Shown here: positions 1-11,193 of the stretch, one piece after another
Position numbering within the stretch: the stretch's first letter is position 1
Layout of the letters: every line of letters starts with the position of its first letter
Origin: Tetradesmus obliquus
Taxonomy: Eukaryota > Chlorophyta > Chlorophyceae > Sphaeropleales > Scenedesmaceae
Length of the DNA stretch: 64,000 nt
NCBI GenBank assembly: GCA_030272155.1
Contig: CP126197.1
Span: 2,232,001-2,296,000 of the forward strand
Reading direction: 5' to 3'
The notes under the pieces: generated by a model
What the model was told of the DNA's origin: nothing
What the model saw: the letters and a program-made list of their open reading frames with translations, nothing else
The model's database searches: none
Made by a program: the position numbers and the translations under genes

Positions 1-1095
1 GTTATATGTGTAGGTGAAGTTGGGACTCACGTGTCCAGCCTTTTGGTACTAGTAGCCCTGTCTCTGTTCACTCACAGCTGCCAGTGTTGAAGTGCATAGC
101 TGCCAGTGTTATGGCCTGCTGCAGCTAGCACGCAGCTCTGAGCCAGCTGCTTGACAGTTCTGTGTGTTTTGTCTTTCAATGTATGATGTCTGGTGTTGCA
201 CCAGAGTGCAAGAAGTCCTTGCTGGGGCCTTCTTCACAGTGTTGTGCCTGGTAAGGTTGTCGTCACCACGTACCCTTCATAGTCAGCAGTGACGGCAAGC
301 GGTGCACCCAGTATGCCGCTCAAATGCTGCCGGAATGTGTGCAGCTATGACATGTAACAGCAGGTTGAATGCAATTGTGTGCAGTGGCAGCAGCTGGCAT
401 ACAGTTGGAACATGTGGCTCTGCGTGCTGAAGAAGCATGCTGTGGCAGGGGTCGGGCGGCCGCGGCGTGGGTGCTTATTGTGGCGTATGCATGGTAAATG
501 CTAATGCTTTGACTTAGGGTCTGCACCATCAAGCCGAGTAACCTGACTGCTTCAATTGCCAGCTGACGTGGCAGCAGTGTTGACTGGTGATGGTCACCAG
601 TCTAACTGTGGTACAGCAGCAGTGCAAAAGTACCATGGGATTTCCCTTCCGCCAATATTCGATACCTAAACCTAAGCAATTTTCTGTAATTACAGCTGTA
701 ATCGATGACTGTATTGTGCCGACAGCGACGCCTGTATTGATCAGCAGCGCCATTGAAAAGCGGTTTGGGGTTCTTTGTCACACGTTCTATTCGTTTACTT
801 GTCCGAACAGAGCAGGCGCGTCTGTTTAGTTGTAAGAATATGGGATTGAATTTTTTTTGCGTAATCTGTATCGATACAGTTGCTTAGGTATAGGAAATTT
901 CTGTAAGGGAAATCCCATGCTGCCAGCAGTACCCAACCAGTCAGTGCGCCATTCTTAGCAAGCATTGACCAGCATGCCACACGAATATAACATTACCAGA
1001 CATATTTACTCTTTGTCTTTGCAAGTTTGCATTGCCCAAATGCCAACACTCGAATAACCAAACGAGCCTGATCACTGAGCCAAACGAGCCTGGCA

Positions 1096-1127
1096 GGAGG
1101 ATCTCTCCAATGGAGGATCTCTCCAAT
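1096..1127. repeat. 16-bp perfect tandem duplication
   Basis: Two adjacent identical 16-bp units, 1096-1111 and 1112-1127, each reading ggaggatctctccaat. Just upstream, around 1060-1093, the string caaacgagcctg also occurs twice. These are small examples of the local tandem duplication seen across the window. Confidence 0.9.
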
Positions 1128-1593
1128 GCAGCATATCACATGGCCGGATCAGCCCTGTCCTTCGTCCGACCTTTCATAACCTTGAAAAATGAAACTCAGT
1201 TTTCAAATTCATATGCTTGTGCTGCCCGAGTGTCATACGACAACACGTGCTGGCGGGTGAGTCAACCTTGACGGGACGTACAGTCCGTCGGCCCTGGCGC
1301 AACGATCGCTGCAGGAACATGCAGCCCAGCTCCCGACCTCTACTCTTACTTAATTACTTATTCCATAAACCGATAAGTAGCGGCTTTGTTGCGCGTGTCA
1401 CTCCTGTGCCAGCAGATCAAATGGCTAGCATCGTCAGGAAGGTGAGCAGACACGTTCTGGGTGCTCAGCGGCTTACGTCGACAGAGCACGTGATCGAATG
1501 TTCATGTACATGAGGATGAGGGCTTCCAATGTGGTTCTCCCAGCAGCAGGAGCTGCAATACCAGCTGCAGGAGCAGGAGCAGCATGTTGCCGG

Positions 1594-1597
<4 letters not shown>

Positions 1598-1636
<39 letters not shown>
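1598..1636 (+). repeat. (CAG)13 microsatellite
   Basis: Thirteen uninterrupted CAG triplets on the + strand. It is the first of many CAG/CTG tracts in the window. Whether it is translated as poly-Gln is not clear, because no gene model covers it. Confidence 0.95.
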
Positions 1637-1638
<2 letters not shown>

Positions 1639-1975
1639 TGTTGCCAGCAGTAGCAGCAGCGGCGGCATTGTAAGAGCAGCTACAAGCTGTAGCATTCTGC
1701 GATGGCAGTCCTGTGCATGGCACATGTCGTGACCTCCTAGGTGCTGCCCATCCACACGCAACTGACTCAGGTCGGACCAGCGCATCTGCATGCTACTTGC
1801 ACAGCAGAAGTTTCACTGCTTGTTTTGTGTGGAAGCACGCCCTTTGCACATGCTGCCACTGACCAGCATCCCGAACTGTTCTGCTCGTGTTGTCCTTTGC
1901 TGCTCCTGCGCTTCTGCATGCCGTCCTGCAACCCTTTCTGCAAACCCGCCCGCTTTTCTGCAAACTTTCCTGCAG

Positions 1976-2272
1976 GTGAGCTTGCTGCTGAGCAATCCGA
2001 CAGGCATGGAGGCCTTCATCAGCAAGGGCTTCGAGCACTTTGATGCAGACCACTCCGGATTCATCGAGTCACACGAAATCATGGCCTGCGTAGACAAAGT
2101 GCTGCATCTCGCTGGCATTGATCGGCCACACCACACACACATTGAGGGCGTGTTCAACAAGGTGGCGGGCTCCGACCAGCGGCTCGACAAGGGTGAGTTC
2201 TCACGGCTGCTGCACCTGCTGCTGGACCGCCTGCACAAGAGCCCCAACCCAGCAGCACCGCTGGCATTCTGA
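1976..2272 (+). CDS. EF-hand calcium-binding protein, C-terminal exon
   Basis: The likely last exon of an EF-hand protein, 98 codons plus stop if the acceptor tttcctgcag at 1966-1975 is used. The reading frame contains DADHSGFIESHE, a complete 12-residue calcium loop with acidic or oxygen ligands at positions 1, 3, 5 and 12, Gly at 6 and Ile at 8. A second helix-loop-helix follows, with loop VAGSDQRLDKGE. This second loop keeps the hydrophobic residue at position 8 and Glu at 12 but has Val instead of Asp at 1, so it probably binds calcium weakly or not at all. The protein ends 12 residues after a helix rich in Leu and His. The 5' exons were not found, so total length and partner domains are unknown. 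An ATG at 2005 could also start a short single-exon protein. It converges on the subtilase. Confidence 0.75.
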   Translation: MSLLLSNPTGMEAFISKGFEHFDADHSGFIESHEIMACVDKVLHLAGIDRPHHTHIEGVFNKVAGSDQRLDKGEFSRLLHLLLDRLHKSPNPAAPLAF

Positions 2273-2548
2273 GCCGCATGAGCGAGCGGGGGCATGAGCA
2301 GCGGCGGCGGCGCGGTTGTGATGGCGAGGCACACGAGCGCAGAAGCGGCGCAGCGGTGTCACAACAGCTGCGCGGCTGCACGAGTCAATCGACCCAGCGG
2401 CGGCGCTGTCAATGTGAGCGGCGGCAGGAGCAGCGGCGGTGGAATGGCGGCAGCCCAGCAGTAGGGGTGCAGAGTTGCGCAGCAGCTGAGCGACTGCACA
2501 AGTCGACCAATCCCGCGGCGGTTCTTGGAATGCGAGCGGCGGCAGGAG
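2216..2548 (+). repeat. Three degenerate tandem copies of the EF-hand gene 3' end
   Basis: The real gene end (2216-2285, including the stop) is followed by two diverged copies at about 2368-2430 and 2483-2548. All three share the pattern: Leu-Arg/His codons, cacaagag/cacaagtc, ccaa or acccagcggcg, then gagcggcggcagg after the stop region. The copies lie 3' of the stop and would be in the 3' UTR or intergenic DNA. See the findings on exon-end echoes. Confidence 0.75.
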
Positions 2549-3358
2549 CAGCGGCGGTGCAATGGGCAGCGCAGAAGGGGCTTCAGGCAGCTGCTGTGGT
2601 GCCGGAGCAGCGTGTTTGTGCACCAAGGGGAGGCGGTGAGGGTGCTGCTGTTCCTTCCAATGCAAGAGCCCTGCATGCTTGGTTGTTTGTGTGAGGACTA
2701 AACAAAACTTGTCACCTGCTGTGTCATGGCCCTGGTTGACGCTATTGGCCAGAAAAGAATCTATCACAAGGCCAGCGTCTATCTTACTTGCAGGTTGTGT
2801 GCAGCCAGTGGCGACAGCTTTGGGTCGGTTTTGTTGATTCAGCTGTGTGTTTGTGACTTGACTGCACAAAAAGGTGCCAGCTGGTTTTTGGGTACCAGGC
2901 GGAGCGCTCTGGTGTAAGCTTGCACAATACCATATGATATAACCATACGAAGTACCTGACAGGTGGAACCTGTTACTTTCTTAATCACGTGTGTGCAGCA
3001 AGCCTCAGACAGCTCAGAGCTGCAACTATCTCAGTCAAAACCACGGCAACATGGCGCTGCCATCAGCAAGGCAGCACATCATATGATGCATGCTTGTGCG
3101 CACTGCAATTGGCTGCAAGCTGCTGCGTACTCACAAAACGGTCATGTCGGCGCAAGTCCCTTGCCAGACGCCTGCCAACCTGGATTAAAGAAAAAAAATG
3201 CAGAAGCAGCTCTCAATAAGCCCCGTTCCACAGGCATTCGCTGCAAGCATATAGCACAACCTGGCACATGCGCGTAAATACGCTAGCAATATAATACATT
3301 GCAACTCAAGCACTGGACTGCGTGTAATCACGCTATAAGCAGCACTGCATAGCGCATG
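2549..3358. other. Convergent intergenic region, no gene seen
   Basis: Separates the + strand EF-hand gene from the - strand subtilase gene, so it should hold both 3' UTRs. I see no conserved coding motif, RNA gene or clear repeat beyond the end of the exon-end copies. Confidence 0.5.
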
Positions 3359-3449
3359 CTACCGCTGCCAGAACTTTGACCAAGCTAGGTACCCATAATA
3401 TTTCTGGCTGCCTAGCCCCCTTGGCGTAGCAGGGTCGCCTGCAAAGCCA

Positions 3450-3485
<36 letters not shown>

Positions 3486-4487
3486 GTCAGCCGCTCCCTG
3501 GCTGCTGCCTGCAGCACTGCCAGCTTCTGCAGGCCAGTGGAGTTTGAGGCGCAGGCACCTGACAGAATGCATGTGGCAGCAATGCCAGCCACATGCGGCG
3601 CTGCTTGGCTGGTGCCGGAGAGCTCCCTGTGGTGCAGCAGCAGTAAACAAGATGCATTCAGATGGTAGGAGGCGTGGAGGCGCATGAGGTATGCTCATCG
3701 CCACACACGTCCCCTTCCTTAACTTACGCAGGTGTTAAGTGTGAACACACCACGCGTAGCTCATTCATTCATTCAGATGCATTCAGGCAGGCAGTTGCGC
3801 AGGCACGAACATAGCAAGAACACTTGGGAGGGTTAAAGAAGAAGTTATGTCAAAGTGATGGATGCAAAGCGCAGCATGCATGCTGGCAAGCCTGTCCCAC
3901 TCCCTTGGTAAGTGGAGTATGTGACCAACAAGACTCAGCTTTGAGTGGCCAGCCATAACTGTGGCAGGTCACATGACACGTGCTGGTATGGCTGCTGCAA
4001 CACTGTCTCACCTGTAGCGCGAGGCCTCCCGTTGGATCGACATTGTGCTCAGCACTCCATTGCCAGGTGCCGCAATCACACGTGCCTGCGCAGCATCAGA
4101 TGCATTAGCTGGTAGCCAGTTGCTGTAGGCTGAGGGGGTGCCTGCAGCTGGGTCGATTGACGTGACTGCTGCTACGGTGGGGCAGGCTGCTGGCAGGTAG
4201 TTGAGCAGGGACTCTTGGTAGTTGCCTGCTGACGTCACCACCAGAATGCCTGTTTTGAACAGAAAGAAACGTCGTGGATGGGACACAAGGGGACACACGT
4301 AGGTCAGACACAGCATCTGAGCAAGGATCTGCAGTAACTGCATTTTGACATACCACCAGGATGCCTGCGTTCACTAAGTTAGAGTGAGTGGGTGGGATAC
4401 AGCAGCATACGTCCAGCTGCGTACACTGCGCCATTTTTTGATGCCATCGTTCTGGCACTGCGGCACTGTTGCAACACTCTGCCACGG

Positions 4488-4559
<72 letters not shown>

Positions 4560-7311
4560 CATGAACACAACATCAACAACAGCAACGGTGCATCAGCGCG
4601 CAGCACCCACCCGCATCTGAGGCCTCCTGGAAGACGTCGCACACCACCTCCAGCGCGTCGCTGTAGTCATCTTCCGCAGGTGACACGTAGCTGGCGATGC
4701 TCAGGTTGATGACCTGGCGGCAGCAGCAGCAGCAGCAGCAGCAACAACATGGCCACACCAGTTTAGCAAAAGCAATTCAACTGGAACGCTGTGGCGACCA
4801 ACGTGCAGTAAATTTGGCAAAGCAGAGCAGCAGATAACTGCTATATGTGCAACCCGCTGATCCGCTCAATGCTTGATGCTGGCCCTTGCATGCACGCTAC
4901 CCTACCACCGCAGCAGCAGCCATGGCATGCCAGACCATGACAGCCAGATGGTCAGCACCAGCGCACCTTGATGTTGAGGGCATGTCCTTCATTGCTGGCA
5001 GCCCACTTGACTGCATCCAGCGCATCTGACAGTGCGCCTGCAGCCGCAGCAAGGGTTGGCATACGCGGCAGCAGCTGATCAGCAGCTGATTACAACACGT
5101 TCGTCATGCACCTGACACTCTGCTTGGCGGGAGTCAGTCAGTAGGTTTGCTGTGACATGTCTGCTGTAGGCTGGCTCAGTCATGCTTTGAAATCTTCACA
5201 AGGGCACACTGTGACAATGTCAAATCTTCACAAGGGCACACTGTGACAATGTCAAATCTTCACAAGGGCACACTGTGACAATGTCAAATCTTCACAAGGG
5301 CACACTGTGACAATGTCAAATCTTCACAAGGGCACACTGTGACAATGTCAAATCTTCACAAGGGCACACTGTGACAATGTCAAATCTTCACAAGGGCACA
5401 CTGTGACAATGTCAAATCTTCACAAGGGCACACTGTGACAATGTCAAATCTTCACAAGGGCACACTGTGACAATGTCAAATCTTCACAAGGGCACACTGT
5501 GACAATGTCAAATCTTCACAAGGGCACACTGTGACAATGTCAAATCTTCACAAGGGCACACTGTGAACAATGTCAAATCTTCACAAGGGCACACTGTGAA
5601 CAATGTCAAAGCGTAGCTCCAATGGGCGTTGCAACCTGGCAATATGATCAACAGGCGGCGAAGCTGGCATGTAGCAGCAGCAGCAGCAGCAGGAGAAGGA
5701 GCAGCCGCAGCAACAGCAGCTGCAAAACAACAGCAGCAGCATGCATACCTTGCCCGGCGCCATCTAGCACTTTAAGAGAGTAGATTGGCACGCTTGGAGC
5801 AACGCCCACAACACCTGGTACACAGCCATCAAAGTTGGGTAGTAAGCACACCCAGCAGAAGCAGCAGGGTGAGTCTGAGTGTTGCGCGTTCATCATCTGG
5901 CCAGCAGTCGCTGTAAACATTGCCAGCAACAAGTGGCTCTGCAGTTAAAGCATCTGTGCAGCACAGCCAAGCATGGTTGTATCTGTGCATAGCCGCTGGG
6001 GCTTTGCAGAAGCCTCTGCACCACACTCTTGGCTGGCTGCACAAGCTTCACTTGCTTGTACACAGCACACTGCGGCAGTCAATGTGAATTGGCCGATGCT
6101 GGAGATGGTCTCCACTGCAGCATTGTGCTGTGTGCTCACCTGCTCCGTTGTTGCGTGCCCCAATGATGCCTGCAATGTGTGTGCCTGCGGGCAGCAAACA
6201 GGCACAGCATACACCAGTTACTTGCAGGACACCAGCAGTCCATGAGAACATGTAGCCAGCAGCACTCACGCTCAGATGTTCTGAAAAGGCCACCAGCTGG
6301 TGGTGCTGCAGCAAGCTTGTAAAGCGGCCATGTCTGGCATACACACCATGGCCCTGTCCTTTGCCCTTCTGTAACTTCGCTCCCTGAACAGTAATGCTTC
6401 AGGTATCAACTGGCGCACGCACCATGGCCGTAAAAGTCGACGCCGGCATCGACCATGTCGCCGGGCCGGCCCTCCGAGGGCTCGCGCACCCACGTCTGCC
6501 CTCCCGCGTACGCCAAGTCCGGGTGCGTCGAGTCGACCCCGGAGTCGACGACTGCCACAGTCACCTGGATAAACCGGCAGCAACAGCAGCAACAGCAGCA
6601 GCAGCAATCAGAGGAAGCAGCAGCGCTGGTCAGGCGTGCAGCGTATAAGCAGCAGTCTGCAGCAGAAAGACAGCTGTCCTTGCAGTTGGCTGCCATCCCA
6701 TGTCATGTGCACGCTGCTCACCAGCTCAACCAGCCACAACCCAGGAGACACAGAGAAACTTACAATCACCAGCATTAAATATATATGTGCTGTTCTGCTT
6801 CAAAGAGGTGGGCATTATGATTCTGTAGCCCACCTGCTGCATCTTGTCAACTGCCGGGCCGCCAGTAACTGGCACCGCATTTGCAGTAGCTCCTTCGATG
6901 AAAGCCACACCCACTGGCACCTGCTCGCCTGCAGCCAGGGCTTCCCTACCCAGCAGCCCCGCTGCCGGCGGCAAATCAAAATTTGAATTCAAATTTGAAT
7001 TCAAATTGCTTGGATCGTTTGAAGCTGGCGGGGGCGCCACCCGGTTGTCCCCAACAGTTTGTCGCCGCCGCCTTCTGCGCCTAGCAGGGCTAGGGCTAGG
7101 GCTTTGCAAGACTGCATCAGGGCTGGTAGGGCTGCTGGTGGTGTAGGGTTTGACCAGACCGCCACTGGTCTCCTTTACAACTGCACCATGTGCGGGCTGG
7201 TCAAACGAGCTCCTGCTGCTGCTGCTGCCGCCGTCATCTTGTGGAAGCATCTGCAGCTCATCATCATTGTCGTTATACTGATCATCGTATGGCTGATCGT
7301 ACGCCAACTCT

Positions 7312-7345
<34 letters not shown>

Positions 7346-8501
7346 TGTCAATATTGGTCTGCTGCTGGCCACCTCCAGCTGACCGCTGCTGACCAGACTC
7401 TTGCTGCTGCTGCTCCTGTCCGGGGCTGCTCGGGCTCTCCCCTCCTGCCACTGCAGCAGCATCTGCATCTGCAGCGGCCTGGCTAGTGCTGCTGCTGCTG
7501 CTGCTGCTGCCAGAGCTGCAGATGGCGGTGGGTAGGCCTGGGGCAAACCTTGGAGCCCTGCCGCAGCTGCCAAACCACTGCCTGCTGCGCCCGCGGCTGA
7601 GCCCACCAGCATTTGCATAAGCAATGCATGGTGTGCCGCTACTGCTCACCAGCAGCTGCCCTGTAGCTGCATCCACTGCCTTCACAGCTGTGTACACCAC
7701 ACTATAAACAGCAGCAGCAGCAGCAGCTGCAGCTGCTGGTGCTGCAGCATCTACCCCAGCACTGCTTCCGGCTACATCAGCAGCGTTGCGGCTGCAGGTG
7801 CTACCCACCCAGACAAGCGTTTCTGCGCCTGTGCGGCACCCTGGCCACTGCATTTTGGGGCTGGCTGGTCTCGACACACCTGCCTGCAGCTGAGCACTGC
7901 CTACACACTTACTGCTGCTGCTGCTGCCTGTTATTTGGTGCTGTGGGACAATCACACGGTCCCTGAAGACAGCTCTCACAAGGCCTGTCTGCCGAATGGC
8001 TTGCATTGCTGCTGCAGGTGCAGCCAGCACAGCAGCCTGCAGGCCGCCAGTGCTGTCGCTGCCACCATCAGCATGGACATTGCCGCTGCTGCTGCTGTTG
8101 TCAGGCGCTGTATCGTGTGGCAACTCATGGAACGTCTGCAGACGTGGCAATCTGCTGCTGCCCAGTGTCCGCAGCACTCTTATGCTCTGGTTGCTCGTGA
8201 CGGTTGCAGCCTGCGCTGCATCATCAGACATGCTTTGCCCAGCTGCCTGCTGGTGCAGCTGCTGCTGAGCAATACTTGCTGCTGGCGCTGCTGCTGCTGC
8301 TGCTGCCATGGTAGTGTGCAGCTGCTGCACGAGGGCATCTGCTGCTGCTGCTGCATCTCCAGCTGCTGCTGTGAAGACAACCACAAGGCGGCCATTCAGC
8401 ACCCGGCCAGCATCTGCACCAGCATAGCAGACAGCATAGCAGACAGCATAGCAGACAGCATCAGCAACCGCGAAAGCATGATTGGAGAAAGCTTGAGGCA
8501 T
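3359..8501 (-). CDS. Subtilisin-like serine protease (peptidase S8), eight exons
   Basis: Exons (window coordinates, 5' to 3' on the - strand): 8501-6834, 6564-6423, 6184-6140, 5814-5749, 5037-4967, 4713-4611, 4249-4012, 3626-3359. They join in frame to 866 residues. The catalytic triad is complete: Asp in AVVDSGVD (exon 2), His in HGTHIAGIIGARNNG (a 45-bp exon 3), and Ser in GTSQAAPHVAG (exon 8). The oxyanion Asn lies in SAGN (exon 7), and GVVGVAPSVPIYSLKVLD (exon 4) is the usual subtilase segment after the His motif. Exon 1 encodes about 556 residues before the catalytic core. It begins with what looks like an I9-type propeptide (RVLNGRLVVVF and a later FRDRVIVPQHQ), then long Ser, Gln and Ala runs, much longer than a normal prodomain. 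A poly-Gln tract lies near the C-terminus. No clear signal peptide is seen at the chosen Met, so an upstream exon or another start is possible. Confidence 0.93.
4244..4360 (-). repeat. Echo of the subtilase exon 7 acceptor junction
   Basis: The true acceptor of exon 7 (start 4249) has a second copy about 105 bp upstream in the same intron, near 4344-4360. Both read accaccag[a/g]atgcctg on the + strand, which is acceptor AG plus the first codons (Gly-Ile-Leu-Val-Val) on the coding strand. Confidence 0.75.
4486..4560. repeat. (GGCA)n tetranucleotide microsatellite
   Basis: About 19 uninterrupted tandem copies of a GGCA/TGCC tetranucleotide, inside subtilase intron 6 (between exons ending 4611 and starting 4249). 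Confidence 0.97.
5191..5608. repeat. 32-bp minisatellite, about 13 copies, in a subtilase intron
   Basis: A nearly perfect 32-bp unit (core aatcttcacaagggcacac plus tgtgacaatgtc) is repeated head to tail about 13 times in intron 4. The last two units carry one extra A (gtgaacaatg). The near identity points to recent expansion or homogenisation. There are no spacers, so it is not a CRISPR-like array. Confidence 0.97.
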
Positions 8502-11193
8502 TGGGTGCTTTCAACATGCCAAATGGCGATGGTAAACAATGTAGGGATTGGGCAAATAGTTGCTGGCTGCTGCTGCTGCTGCTGCTGCTGCTGGCAGCAC
8601 CAGCAGTGATGCTGATGCTGATGCGGCGTGCTCTGTTTAGGCATCCAGACTACAAATCTTTTTATTGTTCAACCAGGTTCACCTGGCGTCAGTATCTTTG
8701 TCCCCAGCTGCTCGTTTGGGTTGGGCAGCTGCGCCAAACCCCGCAAGGACCCGTGCTGCTTGCTGGCGCCGAATGAGGACTCACCAGCCGACAATTCAAA
8801 AGCGTACGAGTTGCAAAGCAGCAAAATGTACAGCACAGCGCACGTGCACGGCACAGCAGGAGGCGCTCCCCGTACTGCTCTCCCCGTTGCCCTGCTCATC
8901 TCATTTGTCTAGCCAGAACCCAGCATCGCCGCTTCCTGAAATAACTTGCTAAGGCTGTGCGTGTTTGCGTAGAGCTCGTGCAGTATGGTCACTGCTTGCG
9001 ACGAACTGAAGGAGCCGCAGGAACTTGTCTATCGTCGTACTCAATCAGCTGCATTATCTGCTTTGTTGCACTACATAAATGACGTGAAAGATAGCATTTG
9101 AAGACGATACCTCATTGTTGCTTCACGAACAAGCTGCTGATGCTGCTTTGTTGAAGGGGGTCACTCGGTCAATGCGCCGGGGGGCACCAGCTGGTGCTGC
9201 AGCCGAGACAGCAACACAGCCCACCTGCTTTAAAGGATTTCCTCTCACAGCTTACCGCCAGTCAGCCTAACACGTTGGTGACCTACAGGAAACGGCTTCT
9301 TAAACGCAATCCTTGCGCCACCTTTTGATGTGTTGTGTGCTGCCACACCAAAGCCCCGCCACCACCCCAAGCTGACACACCATCTGCAACTTCACAGCAT
9401 CAAAACTCAGGCTGATGCACCCGTGTGATTTGCACGTCAGGTATAGACATGAAGCCTACTGATCACTTTCATATTCTCCGGCAGCAATGCACCTCCATGG
9501 TTAGTCAGGCGTCCCTGCATCGTCAGCTATCATAGACGGCGCCTGGCACAGCAGCACTTCAGAGAAGAGACATGTCCTCAGTTCCTCGCAATCCAGGAGC
9601 CATATACATTCAAATGTTACATGTGCAGCCCCAGCAGCGCGCAACATGTGCAATCAGCAGCCAGCCATGCTCGAGATTTCATGCACACATACCGTAGCAG
9701 AGTGAAATGCTACCCCAGTTTATGCAGTTGCAGCAGTTGCCACCATCCTGACAGAAGAAGCAGACTCTACAGCAAGCAGCACACATTTCAGCACTGCTTC
9801 AAGGCACAGGAGGCACGCTGTGAACGAGGTGTGGTGCAGGAGCCATGGGTACATAGGACAATACATCAACAACCCGCACGCCCATTTGATGCGGCCCAAG
9901 CCCTGGAGGGAAACTACCCCCCATGACTTAATTTAAAAAATGCCATGAGCCACACATGCAGCTCAGCTGTGTGGACAATGTCACCATCCATACAGAAGCC
10001 GGGGCATTATAGCTACAACATGCATGGGGCAACAACTGCTTCGACCCAGTGCACCTTCGCCCGAACCCACAGCACCCGTGCAGTGCCTGCTGTAAAGTGC
10101 CCGCAGCCGTAAGTGCAGTGCATGACGGCATTTCAACCTCCTGCTGTACACCACAGCAGTGGCACTCCCCACATACACAGATACATATTGAACACAAATA
10201 CAGTCGGAGAACATGCCACAGGCTGTTGAAGCTGGCAAGTGTTACGCCCATCAACACCTCACACGCACCAAAATGCCATTGGTGCTGAGGCAGCAGGTGG
10301 TTGTGTCACTGCTGTCACGGCTGTATCAGGGACACATTCTCTTACAACTGTGCGGCCCGCATGTGGCATGCTCGCCTGGTAACCAACAGCAAACACGCCA
10401 GCACACAACTTGCACACATCACACCAGCTGCAACCACTGGTTACCCAACAGCAGCAGGATGGTGCTTATCACAGTGCTTCTTGTTGCGCAGGCAGATCGA
10501 ACTTGTGTGAGGCGGCAGCCTGCGGCCTCACACACGTCCGAGCTGCATACGCGACAGGATGCACGGTGTCAAGCACCATCCTGCTGTTGTTGTGCGGCCA
10601 GGTGTTGACCATGGTCAAACACTGCTTCAGCCCCACGTGCTGGGGTGCCTGTGCTGCTGCCATGCCATGCTCAGTGCATGGTTCCAGCATCACTGCTGTC
10701 GGTATGCGCAGCACACATCACTGGCACAAAACAGCAGTGCATTGCCCACAACACACAAAGACTCACTGAAAAAGAACAGCCAACAAACACACTTTATGTT
10801 GTCACTGAATGTTCCAGCTGCAGCTGCAATTTAAGCAGCGGCAGCCGCAATGTGAGCAGCAACTGCAGTCCACTCAACAGCAGCATCATGTCCACCAGCA
10901 CAGAGGCATTTACCTGCAGTGAGCAACATCACAAAGCATTTCAGAGTGCAGGCAGCCAACCGGCCCACGACTGAAGCATGCCCGCAGGCCCGCACACACC
11001 ATGACCCGTGCCGCGCTGCACACTCACCCGCCAGTGGCACACCACACAAGGCAGCCAGTGCGTGCTCACTGCAAACCACCACCAGGCGCCGGCAGAACGC
11101 AACACCACAGCAAAGGCATCCAGCAGGACCCCAATAGCAGCAGCAGCGCCCATCCTTAACACAGCTGCACATAAGAACCCACAGCAGCGCAGC
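8502..11193. other. Intergenic region between LOV gene 3' end and subtilase 5' end
   Basis: Both flanking genes are on the - strand, so this should contain the LOV gene's 3' part and the subtilase promoter and 5' UTR. I looked for Ser/Thr kinase motifs that would extend the LOV protein into a phototropin and found none. A hydrophobic frame at about 10905-10790 (-) and a Trp-rich frame at about 11130-11020 (-) are unassigned and could be additional 3' exons. The 10431-10608 foldback lies here. Confidence 0.5.
10431..10608. other. Imperfect long foldback (hairpin), candidate small-RNA precursor
   Basis: Left arm 10431-10518 is an imperfect inverted repeat of right arm 10520-10608, with almost no loop at about 10519. 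Matching blocks include agcaggatggtgctt (left) against its reverse complement at about 10572-10586, tgtgtgaggc near the centre, and caac[c]ac.tgg at the base. I estimate by eye roughly three quarters identity, with a few small gaps. An imperfect stem of this length is the shape of plant and algal miRNA or siRNA precursors, or of a decayed foldback element. No coding frame explains it. Confidence 0.65.

Larger units (their letters stand above)
1..1975. other. No confident gene; possible upstream part of the EF-hand gene
   Basis: I recognise no conserved protein motif here on either strand. The stretch lies directly upstream of the EF-hand exon on the same strand, so it may hold its 5' exons, introns and promoter. 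A short frame starting at 1529 (+) encodes a Gln-rich peptide interrupted by a triplet run. It could be an exon but has no family signature, so I do not call it. Confidence 0.4.

Noticed and set aside
1529-1732. Poly-Gln protein
   Set aside because: A short frame around a CAG run with no domain. It may be an exon of the EF-hand gene, but nothing in the sequence shows that.
5191-5608. Possible CRISPR array
   Set aside because: The 32-bp units are directly adjacent with no variable spacers, in a eukaryotic intron, and no cas genes are present.
7085-7105. Telomere-like gggctagggctaggg string
   Set aside because: Only about three short units, inside coding sequence of the subtilase, and not a perfect algal telomere unit.
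8502-11193. Kinase domain that would make the LOV protein a phototropin
   Set aside because: I looked for the glycine loop, catalytic DxKPEN and DFD/DFG motifs on the - strand and saw none. I keep the possibility of other 3' exons open.
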